A stretch of 64,000 nt of DNA from Fimenecus sp045632525 (GTDB taxonomy: Bacteria; Bacillota; Clostridia; Oscillospirales; Acutalibacteraceae): assembly GCA_045632525.1 (NCBI GenBank), contig JAZQWV010000031.1, positions 1 to 64,000 on the forward strand. The letters run 5' to 3'. Position 1 is the first letter of the stretch. The number at the start of each line of letters is the position of its first letter. Both the position numbers and the translations under genes were made by a program. Shown here piece by piece: positions 25,946 through 35,155 of this stretch. The notes under the pieces are model-generated. The model had not been told where the DNA came from, did no database searches, and saw only the letters and a program-made list of their open reading frames with translations.

Positions 25946-26182
25946 TTAATCTTTATCCCAAAAGAAAGGTTTTTTCTTCTGTGCTACTACTTTTACGCTT
26001 TCACCCATATCACGCATAACTTCGCTTTCAATCCAAGAAAGACAGCGGTCAACGATTAAGCATTTTGAACATTCACCTTGCAAAAGCACGGTGAGAATTC
26101 CGTCTTCATAAGAAACGAAATCGATTTCGCCACCATCACCCTGAAGTTTTGGCTTGATAATGAGATTTATATATCTTTCCAT
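25946..26182 (-). CDS. Small NifU-C-like protein
   Basis: 78-aa protein resembling the C-terminal domain of NifU/Nfu, which carries or transfers Fe-S clusters. The signature is KPKLQGDGGEIDFVSYEDG followed by a cysteine pair (C38-x-x-C41) where Nfu proteins bind the cluster, plus an extra C47. It ends with a basic/aromatic tail. It lies between the phosphohexomutase (3-nt gap) and the mannosidase (15-nt gap), an unusual setting for an Fe-S carrier. Confidence 0.75.
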   Translation of the reverse strand: MERYINLIIKPKLQGDGGEIDFVSYEDGILTVLLQGECSKCLIVDRCLSWIESEVMRDMGESVKVVAQKKKPFFWDKD

Positions 26183-26185
26183 AAA

Positions 26186-27826
26186 TTAGCCCTCAATTTC
26201 TTTTTTGAGAATTGCTCTTATATTTTCAAGCTTTTCTGTTGCGATTTGTTTTGTTTCGCCACACATTGAATAATAAACCTTAAGTTTTGGCTCTGTGCCT
26301 GATGGACGAATTGCTATCCAACTGCCGTCTGTGAATATATATTTAAGCACATTTTCTTTTGGCAAATCGTCAATACCTTTTGAATAGTCAAGCACATTCT
26401 TGATATTATCAAAAAGAGAGTTGCCATTTTCACGCATATTTGTCATTATGCTCTGAATTTTCTCTGCACCATCTTTGCCTTTGAGCACAAAGGTATCAAG
26501 TGCATCAAGATAGAAACCGAATTTTGCATAAATTTCATTAAGAGCATCAACAAGGGTTCTGCCGTTATTCTTGTGATATGCTGCCATCTGACAAATGAGC
26601 ATTGAAGAAACAACTGCGTCTTTGTCGCGAGCATGAGTGCCTACAAGATAACCATAAGACTCTTCATAGCCGATAACGAATTCTTTGTCGCCATTGATTT
26701 CGTAACGACCTATCTGGTCACCAATATATTTAAATCCTGTGAGAGTATCAACAATATTAAGTCCATAACTTCTTGCGATATCTGCACCAACTTCACTTGT
26801 AACAATTGTTTTTACAAGTGTAGATTTTTCGTTGAGAGTGTCTTTTCTGTTTGAAAGCACAAAATCAACAAGCAAAGCACCAATCTGGTTACCCGTCATA
26901 AGTACATATTCGCCATTATGTAAAACCGCTGTGCCAACACGGTCACAGTCAGGGTCTGTGCCCAAAACCAAATCTGCATTTTCAGTCTTTGCTTGTTCGA
27001 TAGCAATAGTCAAAGCATCTTTTTCTTCTGGGTTTGGTGAACGAACTGTGCTGAAATTACCATCGGGTAATTCTTGACTTTTTACGATTGAAACATTCAT
27101 TCCTTGGAGTGCTTTTCTTACAGGAATGTTACCTGTTCCGTGAAGAGCAGTATAAACGATTTTAAGGTCAGATTCTTCTTCATAAATTGACTGTTTTTTT
27201 ACTTCGTCAAGGAATTTTTCTAAAATTTCTTCACCAATTACTGTGATTTTTCCACTTTCAACACCATCATTAAAATCCATAATTTCAACTGATTTTAAAT
27301 CTGTGATTGCATTTACAAAATCAATGACCTGACTTGCAAACTGTGGCACAAGTTGACAACCTTTTTCGTCATAAATTTTATATCCGTTATATTCTTTAGG
27401 GTTATGGCTTGCTGTGAGTACAATACCACCATTGCAACCCAAATATTTTGCAGTAAAAGACAAAACGGGTGTTGGCATAAGGCTATTATATATGTAAACC
27501 TTTATTCCGTTTTCAGCCAAAACCCCTGCCGCAACTTGTGAGAAATATTTTGAATTGTTTCGTGAATCATAAGCTATCGCAACACTAATTTCACCTTGGA
27601 AATGGCTTTTGAGATAATCTGCATAGCCCTTTGTTGCCTTTGCAATTGTATATCTGTTCATTCGGTTTGGACCTGCGCCCATAATGCCACGAAGTCCACC
27701 TGTGCCGAATTCTAAATCTTTATAAAATCTGTCTTCGATTTCTTTTTCGTCAGTGATTGAGAGAAGCTCTTTTTTTGTTTCTTCATCAAAACTGCACCAA
27801 TATTCAAATTTTTCTTTAATTGTCAT
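26186..27826 (-). CDS. Phosphoglucomutase/phosphomannomutase
   Basis: 546-aa alpha-D-phosphohexomutase, of the long type similar to Bacillus PgcA, interconverting hexose 1- and 6-phosphates. The four family loops are visible: phosphoserine S140 in LTASHNPKEYNGYK, the metal loop TDPDCDR, the sugar-binding loop GYEESYGY and the phosphate-binding RPSGTEPK. It leads a transcript continuing into the NifU-like and GH38 genes, from a consensus promoter at 27864-27892. Confidence 0.93.
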   Translation of the reverse strand: MTIKEKFEYWCSFDEETKKELLSITDEKEIEDRFYKDLEFGTGGLRGIMGAGPNRMNRYTIAKATKGYADYLKSHFQGEISVAIAYDSRNNSKYFSQVAAGVLAENGIKVYIYNSLMPTPVLSFTAKYLGCNGGIVLTASHNPKEYNGYKIYDEKGCQLVPQFASQVIDFVNAITDLKSVEIMDFNDGVESGKITVIGEEILEKFLDEVKKQSIYEEESDLKIVYTALHGTGNIPVRKALQGMNVSIVKSQELPDGNFSTVRSPNPEEKDALTIAIEQAKTENADLVLGTDPDCDRVGTAVLHNGEYVLMTGNQIGALLVDFVLSNRKDTLNEKSTLVKTIVTSEVGADIARSYGLNIVDTLTGFKYIGDQIGRYEINGDKEFVIGYEESYGYLVGTHARDKDAVVSSMLICQMAAYHKNNGRTLVDALNEIYAKFGFYLDALDTFVLKGKDGAEKIQSIMTNMRENGNSLFDNIKNVLDYSKGIDDLPKENVLKYIFTDGSWIAIRPSGTEPKLKVYYSMCGETKQIATEKLENIRAILKKEIEG

Positions 27827-27863
27827 ATTTTCACGCTCCGTTTAAGCATAATTATATAGTTTA

Positions 27864-27892
27864 ATAGTACACCAAATAGGTTTTGCTGTCAA
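27864..27892 (-). promoter_or_regulatory. Promoter of the phosphohexomutase operon
   Basis: On the minus strand TTGACA (27892-27887) and TACTAT (27869-27864) are separated by 17 nt, about 40 nt upstream of the start codon. Confidence 0.8.
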
Positions 27893-28034
27893 TCAAATTC
27901 AACAGACAAATTAGTTATTGTGCATTAAATTATTTCTATCTTTTATTGATTATTACTATTTCTTTTTTGTTTTTAAATTGTTATAATTTATGATAGGTAA
28001 ATTTTATCTAATCTATTAACGGTGGTGTTTGAAG

Positions 28035-30275
28035 ATGAAACAGAAAAAACCATATAAAAAACCGTTTAAACGATATATTTTCTTGAGCATTTTATGTCTT
28101 TTAGCATTGATTGTGCTTGTTATTTCACCAATGCTAATGACAAGGATTATGGACTTTCAAAACCAAGCAATGCTTGAAGAAATTTCTAAAAAGAATGCAG
28201 AATCCATTGGTTTTAAATTTCAAGAACAAGCATCTTTCGTTGTAAGTGTTGCTAACAGTATTCCTGAAAGTTTAAGAACAAATCCAAAAGCTGCTGTTAA
28301 TAGCATTGACGATATCCCAACAAACATTGCATATAAACGAGTTGGTGTTGCTCTTTTAGACGGCACTTGCTATACTTCTGACGGCAAAAACACCACTTTA
28401 CCACATACCGAGCACCTTAAAGAATGTGTTGAAAAAGGCACACTCACCGTTCGTCGAATGAGTACCGATGAGAGTATTGACGGCGACACAGTATTTATTA
28501 TGCATTATCCTTTATATGCTGATGGTAAAACCAATTCAGTTCTGTTTTTCTCTTTTACTACTGAAGAAATCAAACAGAATTTTGTTTCAGATTCTTTTGG
28601 AAACACCGAGTTCTTCTATGTTGTTGACTCAGAAGGCAACAACATTATCAGTACACACCATATAAAAGAATATCAAAACATCGAAAATGTTTTTAAAGCA
28701 GTACCAATGGACGAGAGATATCAAGGCTCACGAATTGTTGATATTAAAGAAGACATGAAAAACGGTGAATCAGGCGTATTGATGTCTTCACAGGGAAGTC
28801 AGTTCTATCTCTATTATGCCCCACTCAATTTCAATGGTTGGTATTTATTCTCAGTTGTACCTGCTATGAGCGTAAATGCAAGTAGAAACATGGTTCTTTC
28901 AATTCTTGTTGTTATCTGTTTCTTCTTGATTTCACTCTTTGCAATGCTTATCTATATTATTGTTTCTACCGAAAGAAGAAAACAAGCGGACCTTGATAAA
29001 ATTCTCTATAAAGACAGTCTTACAGGTGGCGCATCCTACGCTAAATTCTGCGTTGATGTTAAAAAGCAACTTGTAAAAGGCAAAAAAGCCGCTTATATTG
29101 TTATGGACCTTGATAATTTCAAACTGATTAATGATTATTACAGTTATGAGCAAGGCAACAGCACAATCAATTTTGTTCACGAAACATGGAAAAGGGTTTT
29201 AAGAGAAAATGAATTTGTGGGAAGAATTGCAGCTGACCGTTTCGCAGTTTATATGCAATATAACAACGAAACCGAACTCCGCAATCGTCTTGAAGATTTC
29301 TGTCAAAAATGCACAATTCAAAACAATGGTGTAATGTCTGATTATATTCTCACACCAAGCATCGGCGTTTATCTCATTGAAGAGAAAAACACAAATATTC
29401 AGCAGATGCAGAACAGTGCTGTTATGGCAAAATCACTTGTTAAGGGTGACAGCGACACTCTCATTTCTTTCTATAATGATAATCTTAAAAAGAAACTTAC
29501 TCAGAAAAAGATTTTTGCAGACGAACTTATTCACGCCATCGAAAACCGAGAATTATCAGTTGTATTCCAGCCACAATTCAGCACAGAAAATGATAAACTC
29601 TGCGGTGCAGAAACTCTTATTCGTTGGTTTAAGCCTGATGGCACAGCGGTTTCTCCTGCTGAATTTGTTCCACTTGCAGAAGAGCGTGGTCTTGTTAAAG
29701 AACTTGATAAATTTGCATTTGAACAAGCTTGCATAATGCAAGCCAAAATGAAAGACAAAGGCTTGGGTCCAATTGATATTTCTGTCAATGTGTCACAGCA
29801 ATCTCTTTACGATTCAAAAATAATTGAAAAATATCTTGAAATCGTTAAAAAGACTGGTGCAGATATTGCTCAGATTCAACTTGAAATTACAGAAACCACA
29901 TTGTTTGAAAACAACAAGAGTTTCGTAAAAATGCTTCGTAAACTTCACAAGTCAGGTTTCAAAATCCTTATGGATGACTTTGGGACAGGATATTCTTCTT
30001 TAATGCTTCTCAAATCATTGCCTGTTGATTTCTTGAAGCTTGATAAGACTTTTATTGATGACTATGCTCATCCCCGTGGTAGAAGTATTATCGAATGCAT
30101 TATTACAATGGCAAAACAACTTGGCATGACACTTATTGCAGAGGGTGTTGAAACTGAAGAGCAATATGAATATGTGAAATCACAGGGTTGTCACATTGTT
30201 CAAGGCTATTATTTGAGCCGTCCAATCAGCTTTGATGACCTTTGTAATATGATTATCCGTGATTCACGAAATTAA
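28035..30275 (+). CDS. Membrane c-di-GMP phosphodiesterase (degenerate GGDEF + EAL)
   Basis: 746-aa signalling protein: membrane span at about 14-36, an extracytoplasmic Cache-like sensor of about 250 residues, a second span at about 286-311, a GGDEF domain (about 325-465) and an EAL domain (about 505-745). The GGDEF signature reads AADRF, so diguanylate cyclase activity is unlikely. The EAL side retains its key residues: ETL for EAL, ISVNVS, EITETT, DDFGTGYSS, the lysine in LKLDKTF, EGVETEEQ and QGYYLSRP. It should therefore hydrolyse c-di-GMP. The start is the ATG at 28035. Its stop overlaps that of the convergent gerC-like gene. Confidence 0.92.
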   Translation: MKQKKPYKKPFKRYIFLSILCLLALIVLVISPMLMTRIMDFQNQAMLEEISKKNAESIGFKFQEQASFVVSVANSIPESLRTNPKAAVNSIDDIPTNIAYKRVGVALLDGTCYTSDGKNTTLPHTEHLKECVEKGTLTVRRMSTDESIDGDTVFIMHYPLYADGKTNSVLFFSFTTEEIKQNFVSDSFGNTEFFYVVDSEGNNIISTHHIKEYQNIENVFKAVPMDERYQGSRIVDIKEDMKNGESGVLMSSQGSQFYLYYAPLNFNGWYLFSVVPAMSVNASRNMVLSILVVICFFLISLFAMLIYIIVSTERRKQADLDKILYKDSLTGGASYAKFCVDVKKQLVKGKKAAYIVMDLDNFKLINDYYSYEQGNSTINFVHETWKRVLRENEFVGRIAADRFAVYMQYNNETELRNRLEDFCQKCTIQNNGVMSDYILTPSIGVYLIEEKNTNIQQMQNSAVMAKSLVKGDSDTLISFYNDNLKKKLTQKKIFADELIHAIENRELSVVFQPQFSTENDKLCGAETLIRWFKPDGTAVSPAEFVPLAEERGLVKELDKFAFEQACIMQAKMKDKGLGPIDISVNVSQQSLYDSKIIEKYLEIVKKTGADIAQIQLEITETTLFENNKSFVKMLRKLHKSGFKILMDDFGTGYSSLMLLKSLPVDFLKLDKTFIDDYAHPRGRSIIECIITMAKQLGMTLIAEGVETEEQYEYVKSQGCHIVQGYYLSRPISFDDLCNMIIRDSRN

Positions 30276-31423
30276 ACCATTTCAATAAACTCGTGTCCAA
30301 TTCGACGAATTTTCAAATCTACATCGACTTCGAAAATGCTATCTCGCATTACGGAGTCGATATTTTTTTCGTTTTTTCTATAAAACGAAGGTTTAAAAAC
30401 ATATAGAAGTCTACCCAAACCACAAGCATCACTCTCATATTCTTCGTATAACCTTTTTCTTGTCTGGGTAATTGCTTTTTCTATATATTGTTCAGCAGAA
30501 ATCTCGATTTCTTCCATATCCTGTTTGGTCATTTTCTTTGAAACGCCACCGCTGATTTCAGCAATATCCGCACTGATTTTAACTTTGATTTTAAAAGTTG
30601 GTTTTCCGTTTTCAAACTTTAATGTGCGATATGTCTTTGAATCCACCACATTTAGTGACACTTTTTCACCGTTATCTCTATGAAAAGAAACGGCTGTATT
30701 ATAGACTTTATCGGACAAAAAATTCAAATAAACTGTTTCTTCTTTTGACATATATTCACGGTAACGAGTGTTATTAAAAATTGCTGTACCGATTATTTCA
30801 ACACTCTGTTTGCCCTCTTTTTCTGTTACATCCAAAAGCGGCATTGCAAAGTCTTTTGAACCCGAATTATATCGGTTTATTAGCTCATAAAGTTCTGTAC
30901 CGAAAATTCGTGCATCATATTCATTTGCACTAATTCCAATTTCAATGCTTCTCGCACTAACATATTCTTCGCCGTTTTTTGCTTCAAGAATATCTGACGC
31001 TCTGTCTTTTGCGGCAGCGATATAAACGGACGCGCTATTTTCAACATCACGAACAAAAAAATCTATAACATCATCCATTTTTTCTTCAGTTATGCTTTTG
31101 CCAATAATGATAATTCTGTTTTGAGAATACAAAGGGATTTTGCCCTCAATTTCTGTTACACTTTTGATAGTTGTATAAATTGTGTCCCCTGTCACCTTAT
31201 AAGTTTTTATGGGTGGCTGTGACGCGCCATCTGCTGATGTGGCAGACTGGGCATTGGTGTCAATTGTCTGCAATGTGACAGTATATGAATTATCTTTTTC
31301 AATATCTATGCCAATCCCTTGAATGACAAGTCGGTTTCTTATATCTTTTTTATAGATTTCTTTTTCGTTAAAAGAAAAAACTGCAACTATTACAACTAAA
31401 AAAATTAAGATTGATTTTCGCAC
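30272..31423 (-). CDS. gerAC: Ger(x)C-family spore germination protein
   Basis: 383-aa C subunit of a GerA-type germinant receptor. The family fold is recognisable from NRLVIQGIGIDIEK, the YSQNRIIIIGKS region and the C-terminal third. A hydrophobic N-terminus (residues about 3-17) is present, but where GerC proteins usually carry a lipobox Cys followed by Trp, this one reads VAVFSFNEKE and has no N-terminal cysteine. It starts with GTG and overlaps gerAB by 19 nt. It is the last gene of a gerAA-gerAB-gerAC operon that should be expressed in the forespore. Confidence 0.9.
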   Translation of the reverse strand: MRKSILIFLVVIVAVFSFNEKEIYKKDIRNRLVIQGIGIDIEKDNSYTVTLQTIDTNAQSATSADGASQPPIKTYKVTGDTIYTTIKSVTEIEGKIPLYSQNRIIIIGKSITEEKMDDVIDFFVRDVENSASVYIAAAKDRASDILEAKNGEEYVSARSIEIGISANEYDARIFGTELYELINRYNSGSKDFAMPLLDVTEKEGKQSVEIIGTAIFNNTRYREYMSKEETVYLNFLSDKVYNTAVSFHRDNGEKVSLNVVDSKTYRTLKFENGKPTFKIKVKISADIAEISGGVSKKMTKQDMEEIEISAEQYIEKAITQTRKRLYEEYESDACGLGRLLYVFKPSFYRKNEKNIDSVMRDSIFEVDVDLKIRRIGHEFIEMV

Positions 31424-32475
31424 CCTTTTCTCCCCTTTCTTTTTATAATCAAAAGAATTAATGGAATTGCAAATGCAGTTATCACTGTGATAACAATTTT
31501 GAATATTGAGTTATCTACAAATGAAAAACGCTTGAATTCACTCGCTATCAACAGATTTGTGATTATGGTTATTGCGCAGATTCCAACAATAAAAACCTTT
31601 CTTTGTATCTTGCAAAAAGCTCTGTGCAAAATGTCAGACTGAAGATAGATAAGAAGTCCTGCTTTAATGAATGCGCAAAGAATCCAGACACTAGTAAATA
31701 TCGCATCAAGACGGTCAAACATAGCAAATTCGGCAAGGCTTGCGAGAGTGTGAAAAGGGAAAAGTTGTGTGCCTGCAAAATTACCCATAACTGTTGTTGC
31801 AAAGAAAAACATTGTCGCCATTAAAAGTGTTTGTAAAATCAGCCACCAGAAAAAGCCTTTTTTCACATTCCCCGTAACTTTTGGTAAGCAAATTGCAATT
31901 ATTGCATATTCAACAGTTTGTCCTACCGAATCCACAGCAGTTTTAATAACGGGTGTTACTCCGTTATAAAATACGGGTGTAAGATTTAATAAATCAACTT
32001 TTTCAATAAGTGTTGCCATAATAAAAATAAGTGCAGGAATTACAAGCACAGCAGAAAGCACAGCGCTTCGTCCCAAAGCTTCAAAGCCGAGATATGCGCC
32101 ATAAGAGCAAAGCAGAATTGCAAAAACCAACAAAAAATTCACATCAGTTTCAGGAAAGACAACTGTCCCTGCAAAGACATCAAGTCTTGCTATTGTCACA
32201 ACTGTAAAATAGAAGAATACAAACACATAGCAAAATGAAACAATTTTTGAATTTGCAAGGTTTAAAATGTCAATTGTATTATGCTTTTTGCAAATCAAAT
32301 ATAGGGGTATCATTATAATAATTCCCAATGTTATTCTGAAAACAGGTTGCACAAGCATATCTGAAAGGCGCACATCTTTCGTATATGATGAAAGATATGT
32401 GACCGTTGTCAACGCACGACTTATAAACAGCATTGTAAAAAACTGAAATGCACTGATTTTTTCTTTTGTCTGCAT
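31405..32475 (-). CDS. gerAB: Spore germination permease-like protein GerAB
   Basis: 356-aa B subunit of the germinant receptor, an APC-superfamily-like protein with ten membrane spans in the spore inner membrane. The start KEKISAFQFFTMLFISR and the internal LPKVTGNVKKGFFWWLI are typical. In Bacillus this subunit carries the germinant-binding pocket; the germinant here cannot be predicted. It starts 1 nt after gerAA. Confidence 0.93.
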   Translation of the reverse strand: MQTKEKISAFQFFTMLFISRALTTVTYLSSYTKDVRLSDMLVQPVFRITLGIIIMIPLYLICKKHNTIDILNLANSKIVSFCYVFVFFYFTVVTIARLDVFAGTVVFPETDVNFLLVFAILLCSYGAYLGFEALGRSAVLSAVLVIPALIFIMATLIEKVDLLNLTPVFYNGVTPVIKTAVDSVGQTVEYAIIAICLPKVTGNVKKGFFWWLILQTLLMATMFFFATTVMGNFAGTQLFPFHTLASLAEFAMFDRLDAIFTSVWILCAFIKAGLLIYLQSDILHRAFCKIQRKVFIVGICAITIITNLLIASEFKRFSFVDNSIFKIVITVITAFAIPLILLIIKRKGRKGCENQS

Positions 32476-32476
32476 A

Positions 32477-33985
32477 TTATTTCTCCAACTTTTGAATAAG
32501 CATTTTCTTTTTGCCCATTTTTCTCCAACTCTGTCTCACAACAAGGTCACGCCATGCACCTATTTTGGTAGGTGACAAAGGCGAAGTGAATGGTACACCA
32601 TAAGGATTAATTGCGGCAGCGTTTACAAGCACCGCAGCAAATCCCATCATAATTCCATAAAGACCACCAAGACCACCGATTATAATAAAGGAAAATCGCA
32701 GAATTGCCACAGACTCATAAAGAGTTGAAACTACAAATGAACTGACTGCGGTAAGACCAACAATAATTAGCATTGGTGCAGAAATTATACCCGCAGTAAC
32801 TGCCGAGTCACCAATAACCAAAGCTCCAACAATTGAAATGGCGTGTCCCACAGATTTTGGCATTCGAAGCCCTGCTTCACGAACTATCTCATAAACTAAA
32901 TGAATAAAAAACGCTTCAAACATTATTGGTAACGGTGTTCGGCTTTCTTGTCCTGTTATTCCAAAAATCATTGTTTCAGGTATAATTTCCTGATGAAATG
33001 TGCAAACCGCAACATATAATCCGGGCAAAAATACACTCAATAAAAATGATGCAATTTTTAGAATACGAATAAATGTTGCGTAATATGGTCTTTTGAGATA
33101 ATCATCAAGAGAGTGGAAATGCTCTATAAAAAGATATGGCACAATAAGTGCATTGGGCGTTCCGTCAACGATAATACAGATTTTACCCTCACTGATTTTT
33201 GCAGTCAGCACATCGGGTCTTTCAGTAAACCCCACACCGCTGAAAATTGACGGATATTTGCCATCTAAAAAAGTCTGCAAATAGCCTGAGCCTAATACGG
33301 TGTCAATTTTGCTGTTTTTTAATCTGTTTATCACATTGTCGAGCATTTTTCTGTCAACTCGGTCCGACATATAACAAACACAGGCTCGCGTTTTTGTGGT
33401 ATCCCCCACTTCAACAATCTGGGTTTTGAAAACAGGGTTTCGCACACGACGACGAATCATTGTCACATTATCTTTGAAGCTTTCAACAAAGGCTTCTCGT
33501 GAGCCACGCTCTTGCATTTCGGTTGAAGGTTCAAGCACTGCTCGTTTAGGGAAACCTTGCACACCAAACATTATGGCGAATTGTGCATCTTCTGTGAGCA
33601 TTATAATGCTGCCATAAATTGCTTCCCGAATGGCTTCGTCAAGGTCATTTGTAATGGATTTATCAATGCTTGCAGAAACTCGGTCAGCGGCAGAATATAT
33701 CAGTTTATCCCCTTTTTCATCTTTGAAATCTGCTTCGATTATTGGCAGAATGACCTGCTGGGTGGCAAGCAGACTATCGCACATTCCATCTACCATAATA
33801 AAGATTATTTCTTTGCCCTGTGCGTTATATTTTCTATATTTCACATCAAAGGCGTCACCGAATTGTTGCTTTATATATGCAATGTTTTTTTGCAAATCTT
33901 TATCTATATTTTCCTTTTCACTTTTTGTATTGTTTTGAGTTACAGTTATTTCGTCAACTTTTTTTGAAAACCAATTCTCATTCAT
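32477..33985 (-). CDS. gerAA: Spore germination protein GerAA
   Basis: 502-aa A subunit of the germinant receptor. A soluble N-terminal region of about 300 residues (including SDRVDRKMLDNVINRLK and the PNALIVPYLFIEHFHSLDDY boundary) is followed by about five membrane spans. The region PLPIMFEAFFIHLVYEIVRE is strongly conserved in the family. The ATG at 33985 with GGTGAT upstream is preferred to an in-frame extension. A-type subunits form pentameric ion channels that release cations during germination. Confidence 0.95.
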   Translation of the reverse strand: MNENWFSKKVDEITVTQNNTKSEKENIDKDLQKNIAYIKQQFGDAFDVKYRKYNAQGKEIIFIMVDGMCDSLLATQQVILPIIEADFKDEKGDKLIYSAADRVSASIDKSITNDLDEAIREAIYGSIIMLTEDAQFAIMFGVQGFPKRAVLEPSTEMQERGSREAFVESFKDNVTMIRRRVRNPVFKTQIVEVGDTTKTRACVCYMSDRVDRKMLDNVINRLKNSKIDTVLGSGYLQTFLDGKYPSIFSGVGFTERPDVLTAKISEGKICIIVDGTPNALIVPYLFIEHFHSLDDYLKRPYYATFIRILKIASFLLSVFLPGLYVAVCTFHQEIIPETMIFGITGQESRTPLPIMFEAFFIHLVYEIVREAGLRMPKSVGHAISIVGALVIGDSAVTAGIISAPMLIIVGLTAVSSFVVSTLYESVAILRFSFIIIGGLGGLYGIMMGFAAVLVNAAAINPYGVPFTSPLSPTKIGAWRDLVVRQSWRKMGKKKMLIQKLEK

Positions 33986-34067
33986 AAAAATCACCATTCT
34001 TATCATTTACCATTGTTTACAGAATATTACTTCTGTTTACGGTAAAGATAAAAATGGTGATTTTATG
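33983..34067. promoter_or_regulatory. Palindromic divergent leader of gerAA and DUF421
   Basis: The whole intergenic region is nearly symmetrical: both genes start behind AATGGTGATTTT(T)ATG, the next blocks TTATCATTTACC and GGTAAAGATAAA mirror each other, and ACAGAA/TTCTGT faces itself at the centre. Both directions therefore have a GGTAAA block about 25 nt before the start codon. The rightward GAATA-(14)-GGTAAAGATA resembles a sigma-F type promoter, but this assignment is tentative. Confidence 0.6.
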
Positions 34068-34739
34068 TTTGTAACTTTAATAAGAACAGTTATTTTATAC
34101 ATTTTTGCAATTTTCAGTATTCGTGTAATGGGTAAAAGGCAAATTGGAGAACTGCAACCATCAGACTTGGTTATAACACTTCTTATTTCACAGATTATCT
34201 CAATTCCTATACAAGACACGGACATTCCCTTAGTCAATACAATTATACCTATTCTGTTGCTTGTTGGGTTTGAGATTTTAACATCCGTTTTAAATATGAA
34301 AAGTATTAAATTCCGTTCGTTTATGCAAGGGAATCCCGTTGTTATCATCAATGACGGGAATCTTAACCAAAAATTATTAAAAGACCTTCGTTTCACTGTC
34401 GATGATTTGCTTGAATCACTTCGACAAAAGGATGTTTTCGATATTTCGCAAGTACAATATGCCATTGTTGAAACCAATGGTCAATTAAGTGTGCTGTTAA
34501 AACCAGAATATGACACAGTTACAAGAGATGACCTTGATTTAGAAGCAGAGCCACAGGGATATAAATGTCCTGTTATCATTGACGGGAAAATAATTTCTCA
34601 GGATTTTAAAATCTGTAATATGACAACAACCAAAGTCGAAAAAATTGCAAGAAAAAAGAACATTCAAATAAAAGATATTTTGCTTATGACAGTTGATACT
34701 GCAGGTAATCATACAATTATCAGAAAGGAAGAAATATGA
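34065..34739 (+). CDS. DUF421 (YetF-like) membrane protein
   Basis: 224-aa protein with three N-terminal membrane spans and a soluble C-terminal DUF421 domain. The signature IRVMGKRQIGELQPSDLVITLLIS and the region NPVVIINDGNLNQKLL are typical of the YetF/YdfR family. Such proteins are often forespore-expressed in Bacilli and Clostridia; the divergent ger operon and shared palindromic leader support that idea. It is coupled to the next gene by ATGA. Confidence 0.9.
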   Translation: MFVTLIRTVILYIFAIFSIRVMGKRQIGELQPSDLVITLLISQIISIPIQDTDIPLVNTIIPILLLVGFEILTSVLNMKSIKFRSFMQGNPVVIINDGNLNQKLLKDLRFTVDDLLESLRQKDVFDISQVQYAIVETNGQLSVLLKPEYDTVTRDDLDLEAEPQGYKCPVIIDGKIISQDFKICNMTTTKVEKIARKKNIQIKDILLMTVDTAGNHTIIRKEEI

Positions 34740-35116
34740 AAAGAATAGCCCTTGCAGTTGGTGCTCTTGTTGTAGCTTTTACTCTTGCTTTCTCGGGATA
34801 TTTTTTAGTTGACAACGCCTGTAACAAATTAGAGTTAAATTTGACCGAAATATGCAACCTTGCACAACAAGACCATACAGAAAACGCCATAAAAAAATCA
34901 CAAGAAACTGTAACCGTTTGGGAAGATGTTCACGACCTTATCGAAAGTTTTATCCGTCACGAAGAAACAGACAACCTTGAAGAATTAATAAAAAGTCTCC
35001 CCGTATATGCCAAACAAGGCAATATGGAGAGACTTGAACAACAAGCTGATTTAGCTATTGATGAGTTGCATCATTTAATCCGTAACGAAAAACCGTTAAT
35101 CAGTAATATATTTTAA
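34736..35116 (+). CDS. DUF4363 family protein
   Basis: 126-aa protein with one N-terminal membrane span (residues about 3-25) and a helical extracytoplasmic domain rich in charged residues (VTVWEDVHDLIESFIRHEETDNLEE), as in the small DUF4363 proteins that accompany DUF421 genes in Clostridia. The start overlaps the DUF421 stop as ATGA. Function is unknown; a membrane complex with the DUF421 protein is a reasonable guess. Confidence 0.82.
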   Translation: MKRIALAVGALVVAFTLAFSGYFLVDNACNKLELNLTEICNLAQQDHTENAIKKSQETVTVWEDVHDLIESFIRHEETDNLEELIKSLPVYAKQGNMERLEQQADLAIDELHHLIRNEKPLISNIF

Positions 35117-35155
35117 GTTTTTTGAGTATTCTAATAATTTGAATTTATTTATATA

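Noticed and set aside
33557..33967. 136-aa rightward frame antisense to gerAA
   Set aside because: Composition is typical of an antisense shadow (Phe, Cys and Ile rich), with no ribosome site; gerAA is clearly the real gene.
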